NCBI RefSeq assembly: GCF_002575655.3
Contig: NC_053036.3
Coordinates: 198,308,788-198,372,787 of the forward strand
Direction of reading: 5' to 3'
DNA: 64,000 bases
Source of the DNA: Aegilops tauschii subsp. strangulata
Taxonomy: Eukaryota > Streptophyta > Magnoliopsida > Poales > Poaceae
Shown one piece after another: positions 44,323 through 55,915 of this stretch (position 1 is the first letter of the stretch; each line of letters opens with the position of its first letter). The position numbers and the translations under genes were made by a program. Below the pieces are notes generated by a model. The model was not told the DNA's origin, did no database searches, and saw only the letters and a program-made list of their open reading frames with translations.

Positions 44323-46817
44323 CTAGATGAGCCGGAGTACTAAGTTGCCTTCTTGAAAGGTTCTGGTTTTGACTCGGCGGCTATGATAATGACGTAGGAC
44401 TTGCTCATAAATCGTCGAACGAGCCACTGCGAGGTCATGCTCCTCATCCAACAGGTCAAGTGCATTCTGACGTGCCTTTTCATTATCAGCTTCAACATAA
44501 GCCGCCACGCGGGGTGAATCGTGACGGATGTCACTAGGGAGAACCGCCTCTGCCCCATAAACCATGAAAAAAGGTGTGTAACCCGTAGACCTGTTGGGGG
44601 TTGTATTTATACTCCATAACACTGAAGGCAACTCCTCCACCCAACACCCCGGTGTTCTTTGCAAAGGAACCATAAGCTGGGGCTTGATACCTCACAGAAT
44701 CTCTTGATTAGCTCGTTCCGCTTGACCATTGAACTGAGGGTGAGCCACAGAGGAAACATGAAGCGGAATATGCTCCCGTTGACAAAATTCTTTCATAGCG
44801 CCTTTAGAGAGATTAGTACCATTATCTGTTATAATGCTGTGTGGAAAGCAAAACAGAAGATCACCTTCTTGATGAATTGAACCGCCGTTGCAGCATCACA
44901 CTTACTGACCGGCTCTGCTTCAACCCACTTAGTAAACTTATCAACTGCCACCAAAAGGTGGGTCTTCTTATCCTTGGACCTCTTGAAAGTGCCAACCATA
45001 TCAAGCCCCCAAGTCGCAAACGACCAAGTAATTGGAATCATCCTCAACTCTTGAGCCGGAACATGATCTCGTCATGAAAACTTCTGACAACCGTCACATT
45101 TGCTGACCAAATCCTCAGCATCAGCATGAGCTGTCAACCAAGAAAAACCGTGACGAAAAGCCTTGGCTACGAGAGATTTATATCCGGCATGATGACCACA
45201 GCCTCCTTCATGAATCTCTCGCAAAATCTCACAGCCTTCTTCAGGAGAGACACAATGTTGAAACACCCCTGTGGCACTGCGATGGTGCAACTCCCCATTA
45301 ATAATCGTCATTGACTTAGACCGCCGGGTTATCTACCTGGCTAAGATCTCATCCTCGGGTAATTCGCCCTGGGTCATGTAAGCCAAATACAGCACTGTCC
45401 AATCAGGAATGGCATGAAGAGCCGCCACCAACTGCGCTTTTGGGTCAGGAACAGCAAGATCCTCCTCAGTAGGTAACTTGACAGAAGGGTTGAGCAGAAC
45501 ATCCAGGAACGTGTTGGGTGGCACCGGCTTACGCTTAGACCCCAACCGACTTAAAGTGTCAGCCACCTCATTCTTTCTACGATCAATGTGCTCAACTTGG
45601 TAACCCTTAAAATGACCCGCAATGGCATCAACCTCTCGACGATAAGCCGCCATGAGCGGATCCTTAGAATCCCAAGTACCAGAAACTTGCTGAGCTACCA
45701 GATCTGAGTCACCGAAACATCTCACCCAGCTTAAATTCATTTCCTTAGCCATCCGAAGACCGTGTAGTAAGGCCTCATACTCAGCTGCATTGTTAGTACA
45801 AGGGAACATTAACCGTAAATAAGAAAACTTGTCACCTTGTGGGGAAGGCAAGACAACTCCAACCCCCGAGCCTTCCAACTGCCTGGATCCATCAAAGTGA
45901 ATAGTCCAATATGTGTTGTCCGGCTTTTCCTGAGGCGTTTGCAACTCTGTCCAATCATTGATAAAATCCAGAGTGCTTGGGACTTGATGGCCGTACGAGG
46001 TACATACTTCAAACCATGGGGTCCAAGCTCAATGGCCCACTTGGCAACCCGGCCTGTGGCTTCTCTGTTTTGGATGATGTCCCCCAAAGGAGTAGAGCTA
46101 ACCACCGTAATGGGATGACCCAGAAAATATTGCTTGAGCTTCTGGCTTGCCATGAAGACCCCATACACAAGCTTCTACCAGTGCGGATACCACTGCTTGG
46201 ACTCAATAAGTACCTCAGTGATGTAGTAAACTGGCCATTGAACCGGGTACTTCTTGCCTGCCTCTTTAATTTCCACCACAATAGCTACACTGATGGCCCG
46301 GCCATTGGCAGCCACATATAACAATAGAGGCTCCTTATCAATAGGGGCAGCAAGAACCGGTGGCTCAGCCAGTTGCTTCTTAAGCGCCTCAAACGCCTCA
46401 TTAGCCGCATCACTCCAGACGAAATTATCTGTCTTCTTCATCATCTGATATACAGGAATAGCTTTTTCTCCCAGACGGCTTATGAACCGGCTCAAAGCCG
46501 CAATCTGACCCACCAAACGTTGGACGTCATTAACACACTTTGGCTTAGCCAGGGAAGTAATGGCCTTGATTTTTTCCGGGTTAGCTTCGATACCTCGGTT
46601 TGAAACCAAGAAACCCAAAAGCTTGCCCGCCGGCACACCGAAAACACACTTTGTCGGGTTAAGCATAATCTTATACACCCGGAGATTGTCAAACATCTCC
46701 TTCAAATCACCAATCAGGGTCTGCTTATTTCTGGATTTTACCACAATGTCATCTACATAAGCATGAACATTACGCCCGATCTGATTGTGAAGGCAATTCT
46801 GCAGACACCGATGGTAA
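44323..46817 (-). pseudogene. G2 pol: reverse transcriptase (3' part), RNase H, second RNase H, integrase
   Basis: Encodes the enzymes for Gypsy replication. From the right: RT catalytic motif YVDDIVVKSR (46731-46759), then KCVFGVPAGKLLGFLVS; RNase H-like connection to about 46000 (MASQKLKQYFLGHPITVV); a second, archaeal-type RNase H at about 45900-45550 (WTIHFDGSRQLEGSGVGVVL, NNAAEYEALLHGLRMAKEM, GDSDLVAQQVSG), typical of the Tat lineage; integrase zinc domain (HEGGCGHHAGYKSL to CDGCQKF, 45240-45072); catalytic core (GLDMVGTFKRSK, VDKFTKWVEAEPV); C-terminal part (GYTPFFMVYGAEAVLPSDI to 44323). Several frameshifts and stops (near 46170, 45900, 45330, 45060, 44820, 44690) inactivate it. The N-terminal RT half is missing at the element B junction. 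Confidence 0.9.
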
Positions 46818-47030
46818 CACTACAAAAAAAATACACTTCCGTGATGATACGTGTTTGTCACAGTAGGTCACGTTTTCTGCCATGCATGTACATCCATGAA
46901 AAATTTATGATAGAATCAAGATAGTCATACCTGTGCTGTCGTAGAAGTGTTCCATGACATTACAAAAATTATCATCACGGAAGTGTCCACTTCCATGACA
47001 ATAAATCGCGCGTCATAGAAGTGCTTTCGT
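46818..47030. repeat. Terminal hairpin of element B
   Basis: Inverted repeat of ACACTTCCGTGATGAT (from 46832) with ATCATCACGGAAGTGT (about 46970), and a second pair CATGCATGTACATCCATG. Highly similar to 12346-12562 in reverse orientation. Confidence 0.85.
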
Positions 47031-47239
47031 CAAGGGTGACCGACACGTGGCATCCACCGTAACGGGACGTCGTTAAGCTATCAGGTCCAGTTTTGGATCC
47101 GATAACCCGTTAACAGCCCGGACCAATGGGGATTTTCCACGTGTAAAATCATCATTGGCCGGAGAAAACATGTGTTGCCTCACCGTTGGGACAGATGTCA
47201 TCCACTCATTGGACAGGAGGCGCCTATGATAGGTCGACA

Positions 47240-48250
47240 CATGGCACGGCCCAACAGTGGCCCATTCCGGTGAAAAAGGCCAGCCCAGTAAAAATTAGCA
47301 GGTCGGCCCATATAAGGCCTACTTGTGTCAGGTCCATTTAAGCCCACGGCCCATACGAGATGTGCCAATTCGGCCCGTCAACGGCCCGTTAAAGATTTGA
47401 CACCATTGCAGCCCATCGTCAGTTCGAGCCCGTTAACAGCCCGCTATATATTTGGGCTCAATATCGGCCCGATGAGATTTCGGCCTACTAAAGGCCCATT
47501 CAATGGATGGGCCAATTTTCACGATGTACATCTTTTGGCCTTTTAGCGACCCATTTGAATGTTGGGATAATTTCTGGCCCGGTGTGTCTTTCAGCCTGTT
47601 GACGGCCCATAAATCAGTTGGGCCATTTGTAGTCAGACCTAAGTTTCGGCCTTTTAGCAACCCATTTAAGTGTTGAGCCAATTTCCGGCCCGGTGTGTCT
47701 TTCAGCCTGTTGAAGGACCATATATCAGTTGGGCCATTTGTAGTCGGACCTGAGTTTTGGCCTTTTAGCGACCCATTTAAGTGTTGGGCCAATACCCGGC
47801 CCTGTGTGCCTTTCAGCCTGTTAACGGACCATAAATGAGTTGGGCCATTTGTAGTCAGACCTGAGTTTTGGCCTTTTAACGACCCATGCCCTTCATGGTC
47901 CAATACCAGCCCGGTTTCTCTTTCGGCCTGCTAAAGGCCCATAACACAATTGGGCCATTTACAATACGACCTGACTTTCGGCCTCTTAGCGGCCCATGCT
48001 CTTCATGGTCCAGTACAAGCCCGCTGTCTCTTTAGGCCTACTAAAGGCCCACAGTATTGTTGGGCCATATGTAGCCCGAACTTAGTAACGGCCTGTTAAC
48101 GGCCCATGGAATCAATTGGGCCCACCTATTGCCCGCTTTGATGTCGGCCTGTTAACCACCCGGGAGTTAAGAGGGCCGACCATTAACTTTCGGCCTGGTA
48201 ACGGCCCATTAACTTAATCGGCCCACTAAAGTTCCTACATGCCTTTAGGG
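47240..48250. repeat. GGCC-rich array of element B with 120-bp period
   Basis: At least three tandem units of 120 bp between 47520 and 47900, each with CGGCCCGGTGTGTCTTTCAG, GTTGGGCCATTTGTAGTC and TTTAGCGACCCATTTAAG. Outside this block the words are more diverged. The minus-strand open frame with a 40-residue repeat is a by-product. Confidence 0.85.
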
Positions 48251-49731
48251 CAAATTAGATCATTTGAGCCCATTACGATGAGCAATTATGCACAGGGCCA
48301 AAACCGATGAAGCAAAGGTACGTCATACAGGGAAAAATGTTGCACATCCAGCATATATTACAGGAAATTACATCCACTGGGCTCAAAGATTGATGCCAGT
48401 GCAAATAAATCAACAGAACCTAATGATCTACAACATCACAATCTGCAACCTCAGCACGGATGATGCCCATAAGCATGTGGGCAAGTTCTTGCTGCTTTGC
48501 TACACTGTCTCTGAAAACATTGATCAGTTGTTGTGTCGCACGACTCTGCACCTCTGATTCCTCCACCATTTCCATCATTGCTTCAGCCATTAATTGGTTC
48601 ACAACCATACATTTTTTCCATTGCATTCGAGACAGAGGATACTGAATAGATTCAGATGGCAATTTTGGCAGGCATGTATTATTGATAGTGGAGAGTGTCT
48701 CGACCACTGCATCATAACATAAATTAGGAGGGGAACCAAACAGATTAATCATGTGTTATTGCCATATTACCTGGCCTAGATTTATTGGAAAGAAACAATG
48801 GGGTTGCCTTGCTGTTTTTAGAGTTTGTCTTCTTATCTTCAGCAGCCTGCACCAAATTAACACACTAGCATTGCTATCATTGGCCAAGTCAGATAATAGG
48901 AAAGCAACATTGTCACAACGAACGTTTGGGCAATTAGCCAACACCAAATTAACACAATATGGCACAGATATCATCAGCCAGGTAAGGTAATACGAAAGCA
49001 ACATTGACACAATGAATGAATGGGCAACCAGAGCAGCACTACAATTCAGTAATGTGCATGATATGAGATAGTACACTCATGCAGCTCAGTATGCAAAACT
49101 ACCAGGCAGTTTTCTTTACAAAAATCAACATTGGCGCCTTTAACATTTTGCTACAACTAATTTTAGATTAGATAAAGGTTGGATTCACGCCGATTAACAA
49201 AATACATGCTGATGTTAAAATATAGTGATATGCAACAGGTGCTTACATTAGCATTGGAGCACAGAGAATTCCCGCAAGATATTTTCCTCGAATACAATCC
49301 CAATGAAGGAAGTCTTCTATCATTTAACCTTATTTTCTAAAAGAGAGATGGGTAAGAAACATGTAGAAAATATGATCAGAATGCTATAAACTTTCATGAT
49401 GCGAGGATACACACACGCTTCTTAGAATGGAGTTGACATTATTTTGCTGGACTGGAGCGGACTAGTTCTTTGGCCACTGGAATCTGCTTATTATCAGTGG
49501 GAGTTGGGTTTCTCTGTGCTGGAGCAGTATCTATGAAAAATGGAGTTGGTTTATTATCTCCTGGCATTTGGATCTCTTGCAAAGACCTGGTTTGTAACCC
49601 TTCAGATTCTAACATAGCCATCTTCCCCTTGCATGCCTTATATAGAAGAATGGTGCTTCAATTATAAAACATGCTACAGTAGAAATGGAATAGGTACTGA
49701 AGAATAGAAAGGCATGAAATATTGACATGTA

Positions 49732-49832
49732 TTCCCTCCATCCGGAAATAAATGGATGGGTCTAGGCGTTTTTCAGTTCTAGATACATCCAGTTTTATCC
49801 ATTTCTGCGACATGTAATCTGGATGGAGGGAG
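49732..49832. mobile_element. Stowaway MITE (copy 1)
   Basis: About 100 bp flanked by TA. Ends TTCCCTCCATCCGGAAATAA and CTGGATGGAGGGAG form inverted repeats; the interior holds a further inverted pair around GTCTAGGCG/TCTAGATAC. Non-coding. Confidence 0.85.
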
Positions 49833-50595
49833 TATGATGTAAGAGCTAGGGATACGACAGGACAACATAGTAAAAAAACACTAAAAACCCACTGCAGAAC
49901 CAAAGTATTCAAACCCACTGATATGAGATAGTACACTCATGCATCTCAGAATGCAAAACTACCAGGAAGTTTTCCTTACAAAAATCAACATTGTGGCCTT
50001 TAATCATACATTTTGCTACAACTAAATTTAGATCAGATAAAGGTTGGATTCACGCCGATTAACAAAATACACGCTGATGTAAAAATATAGTGATATACAA
50101 CAGGTACTTACATCTGCATTGGAGCATAGAGAATTCCTGCAAGAATCTTTCCTCACAGACGACAGTGCAGAAATTCTTCTATCTGTTAAGCTTATTTTCT
50201 AAAAGAGAGATGGGTAAGAAACATGTAGAAAATATGATCAGCATGCTATAAAATTTCATGATGCAAGGATACGCACACGCTTCTTAGAATGGAGTTGACA
50301 TATTTTTGCTGGACTGGAGCGGACTAGTTCTTTGGCCACTGGAATCTGCTTATTATCAGTAGGAGTTGGGTTTCTCTGTGCTGGAGCCGTATGTATAAAA
50401 ACTGGAGTTGGTTTATTATCTTCTGGCGTTTGGATCTTTTGCAAAGACCTGGTTTGTAATCCTTCAGATTCTAACATATTCGTCTTCCCCTTGCATGCCT
50501 TGTATAGAAGAATGGTGCTTCAATTATAAAACATGCTACAGGAGAGAGATGGAATAGGTACTGAAGAATATAAAGGCATGACATATTGACATGTA

Positions 50596-50696
50596 TTCTC
50601 TCCATCCGGAAAAAAATGGATGGGTCTAGGTGTATTTCAGTTCTAGATACATCCTTTTTTATCCATTTCGGCAACATGTAATCCGGACGGAGGGAG
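50596..50696. mobile_element. Stowaway MITE (copy 2, from the tandem duplication)
   Basis: Same MITE as at 49732, carried along by the 860-bp duplication rather than inserted separately. It ends ATCCGGACGGAGGGAG before TA. Confidence 0.85.
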
Positions 50697-51051
50697 TATG
50701 GTGTAAGATCTAGGGATACGACAGGACAACACAGTGAAAAAAACACTAGTTGAATGTAAAATTGTATGCTAGCGGAATACGTACAGAAAAAACTAAGGCA
50801 ACATACACGTGTATGATTGGGAAACTAAGATGGCATTGCAACAGAGCACTAGAACATCACTTCAATGTAAAAAAACATGGTATGGTAGAAAGATGAAGTA
50901 CATACTGATGAATAACAATGCATAAGATATTCAGAAACATGATGTCCAAATTAAGCAGATGGCATTGCGATAGAGTAGAATGACAGTACTTGAATTTGCA
51001 AACATGTTATCATGAATGGAATAGGTACTTAAAAACGGGAAGGCATGACAT

Positions 51052-51230
51052 ATTTTTTTTGAATATTTACTGTGGAGCAAAGCTCCACAGCCCTTTATTA
51101 TTAAAAAGAACAAGGTATCAACTGTACAAGCTAGAGGAAATTACAAGGGTTAAAAGGAAGAAAAGCAGAACCTACCTACCTACCTGTAGTTAAGTGAGAG
51201 AGTTAATCCAAGCAGACAACTTGGCCCTAT
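51052..51230 (-). mobile_element. LINE 3'-end fragment
   Basis: On the plus strand it begins with a T run, then GAATATTTACTGTGGAGCAA and AGCTCCACAGCCC. Read on the minus strand this is a polyadenylated 3' tail of a non-LTR retrotransposon. No coding part is present, as expected for a 5'-truncated LINE copy. The upstream (right) edge is approximate and the target duplication is not clear. Confidence 0.6.
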
Positions 51231-54079
51231 TATCTACTCTCATATTTACATGCATGATCAGCATGCTAAGCACATGGCATTGCAACAGAGTAGATACACT
51301 CCAGGACATTATATGCATGTTGTACCCATATCACGGGCCAAGTTAGAGCAAGGACCTTGTGGGGTGAAGAGGATTCAACATCTTTCTGCAACTCTTCTGA
51401 AGAACTGCCTTTACATGTTCCATCATATTGGGTATCATTGACATCAAGTTTATTGGCCCTTACATTGCTCCGTGAGGTTCTTTTGGATATATCAGTGTGT
51501 GCAATTATATCTGACATGCATGGAAGACAACTAGTAGTTAGATTTATGTAATGAGTGCCTGTAGGAGACGACATAAATAGTAGGACTGGGTTAACTAGCA
51601 GCAACAGGTCTCAAAAACTAAAGGGAGAACACAGATAAAAGCTACAGAATACGTATCGTTTGTACTCAAGATTAACTAGATGGCACACAAAAGTATTAAA
51701 GAACAACATAGGTAATACTAGAAGTGGTATAATACTATAATCACCAGCCTGTGGGATAGCATTGGCGGATGGATGATAACTATGGAACAGCGTTACCTAA
51801 AGAACAAGTATCTTAGCTGAACTATCGAACAACGTTAACTCCTGAACAAGACCCGTAAGAGATCAGCATGAATATACAGTGAAATGTGATAATCTATTTT
51901 CCATGCTTAGATGAATAACAAAGCCATAAAATGTTGCACACAAGTAAGATGAGGGTACAACCTATTTGGCCGCCATCCATAGGAGTGAGCATCATGTGCT
52001 GACTTGTCGATGGCCCTGTAGTTGTTGTGGCTGTCCATGTTGGGCATGCGCATTCGATGCAGGGAACTGTTGAGTGGGGACTATAGCTCCCTTCTGGTGT
52101 ATGCTTCCCTTGTTCGAGCAGCTGCGGTGAGTCGGAAGACGGTGTGGCTGAAGATGCAGATAACGCATAATGTTAATAACGACACATCTCTTTGATCTGA
52201 AGAAATACACTAAGAGATCAACAGCAAGGTACGAGAGTGGTCACACGTCTGTTGACTGAAGACTAAATTGGGGTCACACGATTTTATTTTATTTTGGTAC
52301 TGTCCGATCTACGCCGGATGGCTTGATGGTCGTCTTGTGCCTCCCGGCTGACACTATTAGGAATCTTCCCCAAAGAGCCAGCGACCAATGGCAGAGCAGC
52401 CTGCCTCCGCCGTCCGTGGCCCCGGCCAAAATCCCGCTCCCCACACCACCGCACTGTCGTGGTTGCGCCGCCCCCGGGCCAATCCACAAAGACTCCCCAT
52501 CATCCAGATCTGGCGACGACAGTACCTTCAACCCACACAACTCTAAGATAGCCATCTAAGCGTTGCTTCCGCGGTGAACTTGCGGCCCCGCACCCTTACG
52601 TTAGACACCAGCCAACCGGCACCCTAGGAGCTCCGCCGCCTCGAGGGGTGTTGCTTCCCATTGGGAATCGATTGGCCCGGAATAAAAAAATCAGACAACT
52701 GACGCCTAAATAAAGTGATTTGAGATGAGGGTGCGACCTATCTGGTGGCATGGTGAAGTAGGCAGGTCCAGCTGCCGAGTCGGTGAGGCCGGCGCAGTTG
52801 CGGTGGCCACCGGCGGTAGGGAAACAACAATGTCGCGACGGTCGACGGCTACGGGGAAGCAGCGCCGGGACTCTGGACGGATCTAAAGTTGGAGCCGCTC
52901 CGGCGCCGTGAACAACGATGGGGGTGAATCGGCTCCGGTACTGTTCACGCGGCCGTCGTCGAGGCAGCTCCAGTAGCACGGAGTAAGAGGAACACGGACT
53001 AGTGCACGACGACAAATGGACAGCGTCTCCGGCATTAGGGAGGAGGGCGGCTGTGAAATTGGTGCGGTGGGGGGCGCCATGGAGGAGGGGCTGAGGTTTC
53101 GCGGCTCGGGAGAAGGTGATTTGGCGCCCACGAGGTATGAATGGGGGGGATTGGGAGGGGAGTGGAACCATGTTTTACGGACGCATTTGTCGAAAATGTG
53201 AGGGGGAGATACAGTTCTACCCCTGCCTTTAGGCTTCTTGGCTTGGGTCTGTGTACTGAGGGTCGGGGATAGTAGAGTAACTTTGCTTCTCCCCAAATAG
53301 TGGGCGGGAGCGATTTTGGGCGAGGAGGGCATGTTTTGAAATATAGTGGGCTCGAGCGATTTCGGGCGAGGAGAACGTGTTTTGAAATAGTGGGCGCGAG
53401 CTATTTCCGGCGAGGAGAGCGTGTTTTGCTGGCCATGGTTTATGAATTATTCGGCACATGTCATTTCGGCCGAGAAGGCGCACTTGGATGAAGTTACGAA
53501 CCTACCCTCGATGTACAACGGGCCAATTGATGCATGTCCCACATAGGACGGTAATTTCGCGTCTCCCATTTATTTGCTCGGGAGAATTCCAACGAGCAGA
53601 GGATGTTTAACGGTTCATTCAAAATTTGGGAGAACGAGCATCCACGTCTACCTTACCAAGTTGATTCAAATCAAATTTTGAAATATTAGCTTGCCACTTC
53701 TTTTTTAGATGGAGAGATGATGCACGGGAGTAATGTGTTTTTACATGCTCGTTGCTAGCGATTTACTATATGACAAATAGTTGACCCACTCAAAAATGGG
53801 AATCAAACCCAAAATGAAATATCTCGATTCAATGAAATAGCTCGTTCACCAGGTCAAAATAGTGAACTAAATCCAAAATTGAACACCTCAATCGAGTAGC
53901 ATGTTGTACAGTATTATAGTACTCCATGAACATGTTGAAAGTCAAATTAATGAACTTGTTTGATATACGCATATATCCGTTCATGTGTGGATTGTAGACA
54001 ACATGTTCTCCAATTTAAATATTTGAATGCAAGTTTATATCAGTCTTTGGTGCATAAAATGCGACCTCCCCCTCTCCCG

Positions 54080-54081
<2 letters not shown>

Positions 54082-54156
<75 letters not shown>
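54082..54156. repeat. (CT)n microsatellite, about 37 units
   Basis: An uninterrupted CT dinucleotide run. Pyrimidine-only frames across it give Ser/Leu repeats that are not genes. It would make a variable marker for this locus. Confidence 0.97.
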
Positions 54157-54158
<2 letters not shown>

Positions 54159-55103
54159 CGACAATCTTCAATTATGTCACACGCATCCAACACACAAACC
54201 TTGTTGGTCCCTCTCGCTTTCTATCCATCTCTCCCTCCCTCTCTCTTTGTGTGTGTGTGGGGGGGGGTCTTTCTAGTTCGCATGCATATATACTCCATCT
54301 ATAGGTCTCTCTCGCACACTATGTATGATTCTCTAGTCCAAATTTTGACTTCTAAAAAATTTACATGCACTGCATTATCGAGCGGATGGAATATCTCTTT
54401 CCCCCCTCTCAGCTATCTGACACACCACTCAGCCTTATCGGGGCTCCTCAATCTCTCTCAAACTTTATATCTCCCTGGTTCACACATACACATGTCTCGC
54501 TCGCGCTATACATATAGACCCATCCAACACTCTCCGCCCTTGTTCTCTCTCTATGTGACACGCACCCCCCTAATAAGTACCATAATCCCTCACTCCATCA
54601 TAAGCGCAAGCACTCCACCCCTAAGTATGATTATCTCTCACTAGCCATGAGGAACACACGTATTGTCTCCTTCCATCCATACGTCTATCTCGATATCTCT
54701 CGGGGTATCTTCTATCACGCACACACCTTGTCACTCGATCTCCCACCCATGTAGTCCAATCACGATCTCCAGGGGATCTCTCTATGACAAACATACACTC
54801 TCTCCTCCCCATGTCTACATTTTTTTCCGTACGTCTCTCTCGACCTCTCTCCCTTGTTTGTCAGACCCCTCTGGCCACGTGCTAGGGGTCTTGCTCTCTC
54901 GGTTGCAAACAACCACACACTATCTCCTCACCTTGCTTCCGTTGTCGAAGATGCATGTGTGATATGTTTGCATAAGACACACACATTTTTTGTCGACTTT
55001 TATCGAGTGTTGTCCATGCATCTTTCACACACGCACACACACCTTTTTTACTCACTCTTTCTATTTCACTCTCTCTCTCTCTCGTTAGGTACTCTCTCAC
55101 GTC

Positions 55104-55341
55104 CATAAGCATATGGATGTTTTGAAAAGTCAAACCTCAGCAAATTTGACTAGGTATATGTGGAGAGAAACATTTACATCTGGAACGATCATTAGATTCA
55201 TCACAACATGTACTTACTTCATACTATCATTTATCTTTGGTATTGTAGATATAAGTAATTTCTTTATAAACTTGGTCAAAGTTTCAAAAGTTTGAGTTTT
55301 AAAAAAATGGTGGAACTACATTATCGAATGGAGGGACTAGC
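55104..55341. mobile_element. MITE remnant (Stowaway/Thalos-like)
   Basis: The right end reads CATTATCGAATGGAGGGA, preceded by GTCAAAGTTTCAAAAGTTTG, typical of the 3' end of a Triticeae Stowaway MITE. A second similar tail is at about 54345-54395 (CATTATCGAGCGGATGG). Left boundary unclear. Confidence 0.45.
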
Positions 55342-55778
55342 TCTTTCTCTCTCTCTGCTATCTCTCATGGGCCTCCCCTCTCACTCGAACACTCTATACC
55401 GACGGATTATATGCTCACTGTGTCAGCGTATAGCTCCGTATATTGTTTAATTGACCGGTCAACCAATCCACATGCTGCCTTGTCAGCTCGTGTTATGTAT
55501 CTTCGTGTGCTGGCCCATGTGGCAGTGGGTGAAAATAAGAAAACTAGAGGCCCATCTGACACGCGGTGAAGTAAACAAAGTTGAAACCACTCGGTCGGGG
55601 TAGCACCCCACGCGCTAGTAAATTGAAGGCGCATTGAGGACACACTTCTTCCGCGTGAAGGACGCACTCGCGCACAATTCACCACTGCGCGGCGGCATGC
55701 ATAGAAGGACGCACTCACGCACACCCAGCACACAACACAAACCAGCACACGTGTACACCAGCGTCGCCGCCGGTTGAG

Positions 55779-55915
55779 ATGGACGGCGAGGCAGCCAACA
55801 AGCGGAGGCGGCTCGAGCCAAAACCGCATCCGATGAGCCTGGACTTCATCAGCGGCCTCCCCGACGACATGCTGCTCGTCATCATCGGCCTCCTCCCCAC
55901 CAAATATGCCGTGCG
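55779..55915 (+). pseudogene. F-box gene, 5' fragment (45 codons), cut by Angela element
   Basis: Met 55779 opens MDGEAANKRRRLEPKP, then FISGLPDDMLLVIIGLLPTK and YAVR. The LPDDxLxxIxxxLPTKxAVR pattern is the F-box motif of the plant F-box/LRR/FBD class, subunits that bind SKP1 and select targets for SCF ubiquitin ligases. The frame is intact, with coding-like composition and a basic patch (NKRRR) before the F-box. At 55915 the Angela LTR begins, so the remainder of the F-box (usually the W-containing end) and the LRR part should lie beyond 64000 if it is still present. As it stands the gene is disrupted. Confidence 0.82.

Larger units (their letters stand above)
32977..46817 (-). mobile_element. 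Gypsy element G2 (Tat lineage), 5' half missing
   Basis: On the minus strand: pol (46817-44323), a non-coding region, then the 3' LTR (33822-32977). An independent spliced gene runs antisense on the plus strand (34491-38143). This arrangement, plus the extra archaeal-type RNase H, identifies the Tat lineage. CACTA element C2 splits it at 38412-43044. Element B cuts it at 46818 inside the RT coding region, and the rest of RT, protease, gag and the 5' LTR do not reappear in the window. Confidence 0.85.
49055..50757. repeat. Tandem duplication of about 860 bp in element B
   Basis: The block from GAGATAGTACACTCATGCA at about 49065 repeats from about 49925, including one exon of the unknown gene and the Stowaway MITE inside it. 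The two copies differ at scattered sites and by small indels (roughly 90% by eye). Confidence 0.9.
48420..53110 (-). pseudogene. Multi-exon gene of unknown function in element B (homologue of the element A gene)
   Basis: Not recognised as a known family. On the minus strand the likely first exon starts at Met 53080 (MAPPTAPISQPPSSL; Ser/Pro-rich) after promoter modules shared with element A. Further exon-like blocks: 51560-51350 (NVRANKLDVNDTQYDGT, then SSSPHK before a GTCCTTGCTCTAAC donor context that matches element A at 8276), 50477-50256 and its duplicate 49621-49439 (MLESEGLQTRSLQ, DNKPTPVF, NPTPTDNKQIPVAKELV), and the last exon 48752-48420 (LPSESIQYPLSRMQWKKCM, a long amphipathic helix, then MLMGIIRAEVADCDVV). 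Tandem duplication of an exon and a LINE insertion suggest it is not functional as it stands. Confidence 0.45.
46818..53700 (-). mobile_element. Element B: inverted relative of element A
   Basis: Starts CACTACAAAAAAAATACAC at 46818, inside the G2 RT gene. It has the same order of parts as element A, read on the minus strand: promoter modules (53650-53150), multi-exon gene (53110-48420), GGCC array (48250-47240), terminal hairpin. The left end is exact; the right boundary is put where similarity to element A fades. No inverted terminus is found at the right end, and the interrupted RT does not resume, so either the far end is beyond similarity or a deletion has removed it. Confidence 0.55.
53700..55778. 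other. CT-rich intergenic region upstream of the F-box gene
   Basis: No gene. It holds the (CT)n run and a long stretch (54160-55100) of diverged CTCTC-rich, CACAC-rich sequence that seems to have grown from the microsatellite. The final 350 bp before the F-box start codon are more balanced and probably include its promoter; the nearest TATA-like word is not convincing. Confidence 0.6.

Noticed and set aside
47433..47903. Minus-strand frame with a 40-residue repeat
   Set aside because: It follows exactly the 120-bp GGCC array; no evidence of an expressed repeat protein.
54027..54644. Ser/Leu-rich frame of 205 codons
   Set aside because: Driven by the (CT)n microsatellite and derived CT-rich sequence.
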